Shown: piece by piece, positions 1-5,975 of the stretch
How positions within the stretch are numbered: the stretch's first letter is position 1
How the letters are laid out: each line of letters opens with the position of its first letter
Assembly (NCBI GenBank): GCA_002730485.1
Contig: PCAH01000016.1
Coordinates: 1 to 9,751 of the forward strand
Reading direction: 5' to 3'
Length of the DNA: 9,751 nt
DNA from: Dehalococcoidia bacterium
GTDB lineage: Bacteria > Chloroflexota > Dehalococcoidia > UBA3495
The notes under the pieces: model-generated
Told to the model about the DNA's origin: nothing
What the model saw: the letters and a program-made list of their open reading frames with translations, nothing else
The model's database searches: none
Made by a program: the position numbers and the translations under genes

Positions 1-1
1 G

Positions 2-154
2 ATGTGGGTCAAGCGGACCCACTTCGAGCCGATCTTCGTCCTCAACAACACCACCGCGCAGGTCGATACATGCTTCAGGAACGACCACCCCGTGGTCCGG
101 AATATCATGAAGCAGTACAAAGACCAGTGCGGCATGGACTGGCTCGCTGTCTAA
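2..154 (+). CDS. C-terminal part of an unidentified protein (left-truncated by the window edge)
   Basis: This frame is open from base 2 to a TAA at 152-154 and gives 50 residues ending in CGMDWLAV. Of its 50 codons, 45 end in G or C, which matches the strong GC3 bias of the polymerase gene and marks this as the true frame here; the overlapping longer frame has no such signature. An ATG lies at 2-4, but the residues after it (HFEPIFVLNN and onward) read like the end of a larger folded protein, so I treat it as internal. I do not recognise the family. The gene converges on the small minus-strand membrane gene, with only 5 bases between the two stop codons. Confidence 0.6.
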   Translation: MWVKRTHFEPIFVLNNTTAQVDTCFRNDHPVVRNIMKQYKDQCGMDWLAV

Positions 155-159
155 GGGGT

Positions 160-513
160 TTACGGTTTGATTCCGCGATGGAGCCGGGTGCCGATGATCG
201 CCGTTATGGCAAGCATTACAGCGTGGGTGGCGTAGCGGACGCGCCCCGTGTAGCCCTTATTATTGATGATATTCGGCCAGCACCACGAGAGGATACCTTC
301 AATGAATTGCCCATCATTAGAGTCGCTCTTGCTGATCAATGTCAGTGGACAGCCATTGAAGACAACCCATAGCAAATTAAGCCCCAGTGGAACCCAAATT
401 GCGTACCGGAGAGCGCGGTATGGTAGGGCCACCATCGAAACCATAGCCGCCAAGAAGAGCAAGTGAATACCGGTCACCAAGATATGAAACACGATGTTTC
501 TTGTGTTTTCCAT
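160..513 (-). CDS. Small multi-pass membrane protein with a GCPLT motif (DUF2784-like?)
   Basis: The predicted protein has 117 residues and starts at the ATG at 513. Hydrophobic segments lie at about residues 7-30, 36-52 and 93-110. GCPLT at residues 54-58 follows the second segment. The order membrane helix, W, N, GCPLT recalls the small bacterial DUF2784 membrane proteins, which carry a CPLT motif; that resemblance is from memory and tentative. No enzymatic residues are recognised and the function is unknown. It is the last of three minus-strand genes and lies 55 bp after the methyltransferase stop. Its codon use is less GC-biased than that of the polymerase. Confidence 0.7.
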   Translation of the reverse strand: MENTRNIVFHILVTGIHLLFLAAMVSMVALPYRALRYAIWVPLGLNLLWVVFNGCPLTLISKSDSNDGQFIEGILSWCWPNIINNKGYTGRVRYATHAVMLAITAIIGTRLHRGIKP

Positions 514-563
514 CTGGGATGTAACCGTATTTTGTGAGTTGGCACGAAAATAGTGAAGAACTG

Positions 564-581
564 GCCCGCTATCTGACGGGC
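564..581 (-). terminator. Hairpin overlapping the methyltransferase stop codon
   Basis: GCCCG (564-568) and CGGGC (577-581) can form a 5-bp all-GC stem. The 8-nt loop (569-576) contains the methyltransferase stop codon. Mimivirus transcripts are known to end at palindromic hairpins; a similar role here is inference, and a stem this short can arise by chance. Confidence 0.3.
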
Positions 582-1339
582 TTCGCGATAAAAGCTACGC
601 CTTCGATACAGCCTCGGTCGATGAAGCACGCGTAGTGTGGGTCTTCAGACTGCGCCGGGTAAAATACGGGCGCTTCGAATCCCGCCCGCAGCGCACAGCG
701 CGTCAGCGTATCGGGGGAAACGTAGTAGTTTGTGATGGAGCACACTGTCGCGGCGGGAGTGTCCACGTCGAAGAAATCGTACCGTATCTTGTCCCATTCG
801 CGCATCGGTCCGCTCGTACACTTAGATTTGCGGATCCCGTACTTTTCCAGCCCGGTAGATTCGGTAAAGGTGTCGTGGGTCGAGTTCTGCACCGTGCAGA
901 ACCCCCCCCCCTCGCGAAGTGTGCTACGGACCGCAGTAAGAAATGAGATCAGTTCGGATTCTGACGATGCGTAGCTCAGGAGGTATCCGGAAAACGCAAA
1001 CGATGCCAGCGGGCGTGTCTCGCAGCTAAAATCATGCACATCGGCACAAAGGTATTCGATCGATCCCGCAGCATCATCTGTCTCTTTGGCCAACGCAATC
1101 ATCTCGGGGGATATGTCGATCCCGATTATGTTCTCGAACAAACCACTAGAAGCCAACCAGCGCGTGTAAAACCCATCGCCGCACGCCAGATCGTACGTGA
1201 TCTCGTCTGGAGTGGCGTGGTCTCTGAACATGCGCTGCGCGATATCCATTTCGACGGCAGTTCGCCACGCGGCGCGTTTGCATTTGCTGTAGGCTACGGC
1301 CTGCTGATCGTATTCGCTTTTTGCGATAGTAGACGCCAT
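569..1339 (-). CDS. Class I SAM-dependent methyltransferase
   Basis: The protein has 256 residues, the usual size for a single Rossmann-fold methyltransferase. SAM-binding motif I is DLACGDG at residues 50-56. The second strand ends in IGID with the acidic residue D75, expected to bind the ribose hydroxyls. A later LREGGGF matches the loop before strand 5. The N-terminal segment (YDQQAVAYSKCKRAAWRTAVEMD) looks like small-molecule methyltransferases of the general ToxA/UbiE kind rather than RNA cap or DNA methyltransferases. No DPPY-type or KDKE catalytic motif is seen, so the substrate is unknown. The gene lies 21 bp after the entry-fusion-like gene on the same strand, with an A-rich leader (AAAAAA just before the ATG). 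A run of ten G on the coding strand (902-911) makes codons for GGG in the LREGGGF motif slippage-prone. Confidence 0.85.
   Translation of the reverse strand: MASTIAKSEYDQQAVAYSKCKRAAWRTAVEMDIAQRMFRDHATPDEITYDLACGDGFYTRWLASSGLFENIIGIDISPEMIALAKETDDAAGSIEYLCADVHDFSCETRPLASFAFSGYLLSYASSESELISFLTAVRSTLREGGGFCTVQNSTHDTFTESTGLEKYGIRKSKCTSGPMREWDKIRYDFFDVDTPAATVCSITNYYVSPDTLTRCALRAGFEAPVFYPAQSEDPHYACFIDRGCIEGVAFIAKPVR
902..911. repeat. Homopolymer of ten C
   Basis: Ten consecutive C on the plus strand lie inside the methyltransferase gene, where they encode part of LREGGGF. The reading frame is intact as given. A tract this long is prone to both polymerase slippage and sequencing error. Confidence 0.9.
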
Positions 1340-1349
1340 TTTTTTGTGT

Positions 1350-1375
1350 GCTCCTTTTTTTTACTGCATGGGAGC
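1350..1375 (-). terminator. Possible hairpin around the stop codon of the entry-fusion-like gene
   Basis: GCTCC (1350-1354) and GGAGC (1371-1375) can pair over a 16-nt loop that contains the TAA stop (1361-1363) and an oligo-A tract on the coding strand. The stem is short and the loop long, so this is weak evidence by itself. It is listed because other genes here show the same arrangement. Confidence 0.2.
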
Positions 1376-2455
1376 CGCGACGGGCACCGCGGCGGGCTGT
1401 GGGGCCATCATGGTAGGCTGTGGGGCCATCATGTACTGAGGCGGCATCGGAGCGTACATCGGGGTTTGCTTCTTCCGCATGGCCAAGACGAGGAGCAGCA
1501 AGCCCACGAGGACCGCGCCGCCTATCATCATGGTCTTCTTCGTCAGCGCAGGCGCAGCCGGCGCAGCCGGCGCAGCCGGCGGCGGCGCAGCCGCCGGTTG
1601 AGTGCTGTCACCGGCACCCACCACTCCTCCGCTCTTGCTTCCGCCGGAAGCAGCCATGCATTTCTGGGCCGCATTGATATTGGTCTTCGCGTTCACACTT
1701 CCGACGTAGGCCACCTGAACACACTGGGGGCATTCCGTATCCTTGAATGCACCAATCGCGAGGCGCCCGGGGTTCTTGTGCACACTACACGAGTCCATCC
1801 AGCAATCGTGGTTGATACCCTTAAACATCATTTCCATTTGTCTCATCGAAGATGGCCTAAGAGCTATCTTGTTGATGCATGCGCATGCTTTTTTCTTTTT
1901 GTTTGCTTCACAGAAGGCCTTGCGTGCGCTGTCGCACGAGCGTTTGCCTTGCTGTGCTTGCTCCGTGCACCATTCCTGACAACGACGCGCAAGTCCTGAT
2001 GTTCCCATTATGCGCCGCATAAGAGACAAACCGTTGTATTGCTTCGTCTTGTCCGTGCCGCAAATCTTCGTCAATGTGCTGTCGCATTTTGATGCATCTT
2101 CTGTGTACGTCTTACAGTCTATTATAGAACCGTTGCTTCGGATATTAAGGTAGCCGTCCTCGAAATCTTCTGGGTTTGCCTTGCAGCATTCTTCCGCAGT
2201 CCCTTTCGCGACACAGGCTCGTTTCTTGTATACCTTGGCACCGTTGTAATGCTTATCCCAGTTACCGAAACCCCACCCGCCTCCTGCAGACGCGCGCCTC
2301 TGTGAGTGTGAAGATGGACACAAGGCGATTTTGTGGGGGAAAGCCCACTTTTCGTTGTTCGCATGAAATGAGTCCCCTGCCTCTCGTACATTTACATCCC
2401 ACGAACATGCCCCTGCCGGGGAGGTGTTGCTTCCGCAGAATAGCGTTCCCGGCAT
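1361..2455 (-). CDS. Cysteine-rich, C-terminally anchored virion membrane protein; poxvirus entry-fusion (G9/A16/J5)-like
   Basis: The protein has 364 residues with many cysteines in the first 275. It contains the series CQEWC, then CDSARKAFC, then CACINK, then DCWMDSC. This WC...C...FC...CxCIN order is what I associate with the G9/A16/J5 proteins of the poxvirus entry-fusion complex, which have relatives in other giant viruses. A low-complexity Ala/Pro linker follows, then a single membrane segment (TMMIGGAVLVGLLLLVLAM) and a short Met/Pro/Gln-rich tail with a repeated MMAPQP. The topology implied is a disulphide-rich ectodomain with a C-terminal anchor. It begins MPG rather than MG, so the N-myristoylation seen in A16 and G9 is not predicted; J5 also lacks it. 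It is divergent from the polymerase gene and co-oriented with the methyltransferase. Family assignment is by pattern only. Confidence 0.7.
   Translation of the reverse strand: MPGTLFCGSNTSPAGACSWDVNVREAGDSFHANNEKWAFPHKIALCPSSHSQRRASAGGGWGFGNWDKHYNGAKVYKKRACVAKGTAEECCKANPEDFEDGYLNIRSNGSIIDCKTYTEDASKCDSTLTKICGTDKTKQYNGLSLMRRIMGTSGLARRCQEWCTEQAQQGKRSCDSARKAFCEANKKKKACACINKIALRPSSMRQMEMMFKGINHDCWMDSCSVHKNPGRLAIGAFKDTECPQCVQVAYVGSVNAKTNINAAQKCMAASGGSKSGGVVGAGDSTQPAAAPPPAAPAAPAAPALTKKTMMIGGAVLVGLLLLVLAMRKKQTPMYAPMPPQYMMAPQPTMMAPQPAAVPVAAPMQ
1395..1433. repeat. Two 18-bp direct repeats (21-bp period)
   Basis: GGCTGTGGGGCCATCATG occurs exactly at 1395-1412 and 1416-1433 with a 3-bp spacer. On the coding (minus) strand this gives two MMAPQP units in the tail after the membrane anchor of the entry-fusion-like protein. 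It is an in-frame coding repeat. Confidence 0.9.
1552..1578. repeat. Three tandem copies of a 9-bp unit
   Basis: GCGCAGCCG is repeated three times exactly. It encodes the Ala-Ala-Pro linker between the cysteine-rich domain and the membrane anchor, so copy-number change would alter linker length in steps of three residues without breaking the frame. Confidence 0.9.
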
Positions 2456-2530
2456 TTTCTATTTGACTTTGTGTTGTTTTTACATAACGGTAGTATTTTT
2501 CGGCAAACCCATATCTTCGTATTTTCTACG
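2456..2530. promoter_or_regulatory. Bidirectional promoter region between the entry-fusion-like gene and polB
   Basis: This 75-bp AT-rich gap separates two divergent start codons, so it must hold both 5' ends. It contains T-rich runs and, ending at the base before the polymerase ATG, the inverted repeat CGTA-TTTTC-TACG (2518-2530). No Mimivirus AAAATTGA motif was seen. Its role is inferred from position and composition. Confidence 0.5.
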
Positions 2531-5500
2531 ATGGAGGAGCTCTACCTCGTCGATGCGTACCACACCGACCCCGACGACCAGACAGCACCGACGTCGGTGT
2601 TTCTCTTCGGGCACGGGTCCGGGGGGGAGTCCGTGTGCGCGGAAATCCAAGGCGTACGCACATCCACGCTGCTCACGTGGCCGTTTCCGCACACGGGCGA
2701 TATCGTCGCCCAAGTACAGTCGAAATTCGCGGACGTTTTCGACGACGACGAGAACGACGACGCCGGAGATGTCCGATGCACGATCGAGACCTGTCGCGAG
2801 ATGAACGGGTTCGAGCCCGTAGAGGACGGCACGTCACGGACGCGCAGGTACATGCGTGTGAGTTCCATTCGCCGCGACGTTCTCCGACGGATACGGGGCG
2901 CCTGTAGCTACGGGAGGGACCGCCTGCTAAACATCGTCGAACGCGTCGATGGGTGCGGGGGGTCGGGGATCCTCGAACCGGCGGAACCCGACATGGACGT
3001 CGTGCAGGAGTTTCTTCATACCTACGACGTCCGGACCGGCCAGTGGATCCGCTGTGACCTCAGCAGGGTGCCGTCGATCAAAATGTCAACGTGTCGGCGA
3101 GAAGCCCGGGCAGAATCCATCGGCAAGTCCGACGATCCTTCGAGGCTACCGCCGCCGATTCCCGTCATGTCCTTCGACATCGAAACTGGATTTGCAGACA
3201 TCGACGCCCGGAAGACACAGTACCCGCAGATGATGGACCCCAACAGCGCCGTCACCTACATCGGGGTAACCCAACGGGACGGGCGCAACCCCGACAAGAA
3301 GGTCGTCCTCGCCCTTTCCCCGTCGCCCGAACGAGACCGGGTTCTCGAAAGCGACGCGGCGTGTCCGGTCCGAGCCTACCGGACCGAGGGGGATCTTCTC
3401 AACGGGTTCGCGCTCCTGATCGCAGAATGGGACCCTTCCTTCATCGGTGGGTACAACGTGTGGGGGTTCGACTGGCTCTGGCTCGGCATACGCCACGACA
3501 CGCACGACCTCTTCCGGAGACTCGCGGGCGAGCACGAGGTGGTCGCGCGCTGGAAGCGGGCGCGGGAGAGGACACGGGCTGCGGGCGTGCTAGGGGGGCT
3601 CTTGCCGCTGCGCCGCCGCGACGACGAAAAAACACGGACGGTCGTGGTGCCGCGGGACATACCGGGGATGCGCCCCGGCCGACAGACGATCGCTTCGGTA
3701 CGCCAAGGGCTTCGGCAGATTCAGGAATACGGCGGGGGTAAGCGGGAAGGTAACGGTCAGGTGGTCGGGTGGGAGGACGACATCCTCCAGCGCTACCGGA
3801 CGGCGGAAGACGTGCTGGCGGCGTGGCGCCACTTCCGGGGCAGCACCGCGCCCGACTCCTTCCCCCACCTCTCCCGCCTATCGAACACGAAATGCCGCAT
3901 GTCCGCGCAGAAAACCGAGAGTTCCGCCCACGGACAGTCGTTTCAGTACCGGTTCAACATGCCCGGGCGGGTAGCCTTCGACCTGTACAAGTACGTCAAG
4001 GAGAGCCCCATGAAGATGCGCAGCTACAAGCTCAAGGACGTCGGCGCCGCCCTCGGCATCGAACAGAACAAGATCGACCTCGAGTACGAAACCATGTTTC
4101 AGTACCACGCCGGCAACGACCCGGAGCGCGCCCTCGAGGTCTGTCGGTACTGCCTCCGGGACACGACGGTCCCCTTGGACATCATGGAGAAGATGAACAT
4201 GGTGCTCGGCACGATGTCCCTCGCCACCCTGACGTGGCTGCCGGCGCGGGTCCTTCTTTGCCGGGGCCAGCAGCTGCGCTGCTTGACTGTGCTCCTGCAC
4301 CTCGCGCGGGACCGGGGGATGGTGTTCAACACGAGGTCGGACATCCCGCGCCTCGGCAGCTACGTCGGGGCCACCGTGCAGGAGCCCTGCTGCGGCTATA
4401 CGGACGACCCGATCTGGTATCTTGATTTCGCCTCGCTGTACCCGTCGATCATGCAGAGCCACAATTTCGACTTTAGCTCGTGGGTGCCGCCGTCCCGGCG
4501 GCGACGAGCCACCGCCCTCGCCGAAGAGTCCAAGCTACAAATCATGGAAGTCGAGGGCAGCGACGGGCTCCGCCACATGTTCGTGCAGGCGCTGCCCGGG
4601 CAGCCGAACGAAGGACTGCTGCCCCAGCTCCTCGAGATGTACCTCACTGCACGCGCGGAGAAGAAGCGGGCCATGAAGCGGGTGAAAAAGGAGATCACCG
4701 ACGCCACCGACGACGCGGAGAAAGCGCGGCTCGGCATGCAGCTGCAGGTGTTGGACGCCGAGCAACAAGGGCTGAAAATCTGCGCCAATTCGGCCTACGG
4801 TTTCACGGGGGTCAATCCGGACAAGGCCATGCTGGCCAATCCCGCCATCGCAGACTCGGTCACGGCCATGGGTCGAAAGCACATCGAGGACACCAAACAG
4901 GCGGTCCTTGCACACCCCGTGCACGGATCCAAAGCGCGACTGGTGTACGGCGACACGGACAGCGTGCTGTTTGCCGTCCGGTTCAGATCCCTCGTCGAGG
5001 CGTGGGAGTCTGGCAAGGAAGTCGAAGGCTGGCTGAACAAGGACGTGCTTCCCGGGATGGGCCGCTGCCTGCGCATGGAGCTCGAAGAGGTGGCGTGGGG
5101 CTACGTCCTGCTCGCCAAGAAGATGTACTTTGGTCGCATGTACCCCAGCGGCCCACAGGGCCACGCGCACATCGAGAAAAAGGGCATACAGCTGGCGCGG
5201 ACCGACCAGACCCCCTTCCTGCTCAAGGTCTATCAGGCCATGGTGGACGTCATTTTCCCCGAAGACGACACAGCGCCACCGTTCCCGCGGGATGTCGTCG
5301 CGGCGCGCATTTCCCAGTCTCTCAAATCGTCGTTCGCGCCGCTCACCGACCAGAACGCCGTGCTGGAGGACCACTACGCCATGTCGGATTTTGTGTACTC
5401 AAAGCAGCTTCGGGCGGACTACAAGAACAACAACCTACCGCACGTCCAGATGGTCGAGGACCTGAAGCGGAGGATCGCGGCCGGCACGGTGACCAACGTG

Positions 5501-5794
5501 ACCGTACCGCGCCCGGGCGACAAGTGCGAGTACGTCATCGTCAACGGCGCAGGAAACATCAGCACCCGCACCCGGCACCCGTCGATCGTGAAGCTCAAGG
5601 ACCTCGACATGCAGTACTACATCAAGAGTATCCGCACGCCTCTCGCTGGCGTGCTCCAATGGTTCATGACCGAACAGCAGATCGGTGAGCAGTTCGAGGC
5701 ATGCACCGCCGTCGCCGTCCGCCGGGCGATCGGCGTCCGATCGATCCGGGACTACTTTTCCGCACCCGCCCCGCAAAAAAAGATCAAGGCGTAG
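2531..5794 (+). CDS. polB: Family B DNA polymerase (viral replicative polymerase)
   Basis: Template-directed DNA synthesis with 3'-5' proofreading. Using the ATG at 2531 the protein has 1087 residues; an in-frame ATG at 2471 would add 20 residues but lies in the AT-rich promoter gap. All catalytic motifs are present. Exo I is FDIE (D216, E218), Exo II is NVWGFD (N309, D314), Exo III is YCLRD (Y540, D544). Motif A is DFASLYPSIM (D632), motif B is KICANSAYGFTG (K749, N753, Y756), motif C is YGDTDS (D808, D810), followed by KKMYFG (K863-K864). The Exo II to Exo III distance is 230 residues, against about 113 in human Pol delta, so roughly 100 extra Arg-rich residues sit there. No inteins are seen and no C-terminal CysA/CysB zinc modules. 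The C-terminus (SIRDYFSAP, then a Lys-rich end) resembles a PCNA-binding peptide. Codons are strongly GC3-biased. Confidence 0.97.
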   Translation: MEELYLVDAYHTDPDDQTAPTSVFLFGHGSGGESVCAEIQGVRTSTLLTWPFPHTGDIVAQVQSKFADVFDDDENDDAGDVRCTIETCREMNGFEPVEDGTSRTRRYMRVSSIRRDVLRRIRGACSYGRDRLLNIVERVDGCGGSGILEPAEPDMDVVQEFLHTYDVRTGQWIRCDLSRVPSIKMSTCRREARAESIGKSDDPSRLPPPIPVMSFDIETGFADIDARKTQYPQMMDPNSAVTYIGVTQRDGRNPDKKVVLALSPSPERDRVLESDAACPVRAYRTEGDLLNGFALLIAEWDPSFIGGYNVWGFDWLWLGIRHDTHDLFRRLAGEHEVVARWKRARERTRAAGVLGGLLPLRRRDDEKTRTVVVPRDIPGMRPGRQTIASVRQGLRQIQEYGGGKREGNGQVVGWEDDILQRYRTAEDVLAAWRHFRGSTAPDSFPHLSRLSNTKCRMSAQKTESSAHGQSFQYRFNMPGRVAFDLYKYVKESPMKMRSYKLKDVGAALGIEQNKIDLEYETMFQYHAGNDPERALEVCRYCLRDTTVPLDIMEKMNMVLGTMSLATLTWLPARVLLCRGQQLRCLTVLLHLARDRGMVFNTRSDIPRLGSYVGATVQEPCCGYTDDPIWYLDFASLYPSIMQSHNFDFSSWVPPSRRRRATALAEESKLQIMEVEGSDGLRHMFVQALPGQPNEGLLPQLLEMYLTARAEKKRAMKRVKKEITDATDDAEKARLGMQLQVLDAEQQGLKICANSAYGFTGVNPDKAMLANPAIADSVTAMGRKHIEDTKQAVLAHPVHGSKARLVYGDTDSVLFAVRFRSLVEAWESGKEVEGWLNKDVLPGMGRCLRMELEEVAWGYVLLAKKMYFGRMYPSGPQGHAHIEKKGIQLARTDQTPFLLKVYQAMVDVIFPEDDTAPPFPRDVVAARISQSLKSSFAPLTDQNAVLEDHYAMSDFVYSKQLRADYKNNNLPHVQMVEDLKRRIAAGTVTNVTVPRPGDKCEYVIVNGAGNISTRTRHPSIVKLKDLDMQYYIKSIRTPLAGVLQWFMTEQQIGEQFEACTAVAVRRAIGVRSIRDYFSAPAPQKKIKA

Positions 5795-5872
5795 TTTGGG
5801 TTTTTTAGTTCGTTGTTTTATGGTTTTTTAAAAGGGGGCTCACCGGTGCGAGCCCTGCTTTCTTTTTGCTCC
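5795..5872. other. Convergent intergenic gap
   Basis: This gap lies between polB and the oppositely oriented 33-codon ORF. It is T-rich on the plus strand (TTTTTT runs), with a central GC hairpin listed separately. No further coding frame is supported in it. Confidence 0.6.
5836..5855. terminator. GC-rich hairpin between convergent genes
   Basis: GGGCTC (5836-5841) and GAGCCC (5850-5855) form a 6-bp stem over the loop ACCGGTGC, with T-rich sequence on both sides. It lies 42 bases after the polB stop and 17 bases beyond the stop of the minus-strand 33-codon ORF, so it could define 3' ends of transcripts from both directions. The model is the hairpin-directed mRNA ends known in Mimivirus; use here is inferred. 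Confidence 0.45.
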
Positions 5873-5974
5873 TTACAGCTCCTGCAGCACGGACGCCCCG
5901 TCCTTGCAGAGACGCTGGATGCGGTAGACGAAGTACAGCAGGCGCTTGGCCGCGTCCTCGCCCGACACCCCCAT
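5873..5974 (-). CDS. 33-residue small protein immediately downstream of the 441-residue gene
   Basis: The ORF starts at ATG 5974, one base after the upstream gene's stop (junction TAAAATG), and encodes MGVSGEDAAKRLLYFVYRIQ followed by RLCKDGASVLQEL. By hand count, G or C occupies 23 of 33 first, 12 of 33 second and 32 of 33 third codon positions, the pattern expected of real coding sequence in this GC-rich genome. The segment from EDAAKRLL to LQEL would form an amphipathic helix. It is in the +1 frame relative to the upstream gene, so it could be made by termination-reinitiation, by a +1 shift at the stop codon (GCG-T-AAA-ATG), or be the true C-terminus if a base was lost in assembly. No family is recognised. 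Confidence 0.6.
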   Translation of the reverse strand: MGVSGEDAAKRLLYFVYRIQRLCKDGASVLQEL

Positions 5975-5975
5975 T

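Noticed and set aside
4..372. Plus-strand 122-codon open frame at the left edge
   Set aside because: It overlaps the frame at 2-154, which has 45 of 50 codons ending in G/C, and the membrane-protein gene on the other strand. Its protein is Arg/Pro/His-rich like an out-of-frame reading of GC-rich DNA.
1034..1999. Plus-strand 321-codon open frame
   Set aside because: It is antisense to the methyltransferase and the cysteine-rich protein, both with recognisable motifs; its His/Arg-repeat protein is the mirror of their Ala/Pro linker.
2471..2530. Earlier ATG for the polymerase (20 extra residues)
   Set aside because: The extra segment lies in the AT-rich divergent promoter gap and lacks the GC3 bias that begins at the ATG at 2531.
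4480..5688. Plus-strand 402-codon open frame inside polB
   Set aside because: It covers the polymerase motifs A to C and thumb in another frame. Long shadow frames are expected in GC-rich genes and the protein is Arg/Ala/Gly-rich with no motif.
5776..5782. In-phase A_AAA_AAG also at the polymerase C-terminus
   Set aside because: A shift there would only swap the last few residues for DQGVVWVF before a stop. It most likely reflects a Lys-Lys pair after Gln; it also shows that this heptamer can arise by chance, which tempers the frameshift claim at 9568.
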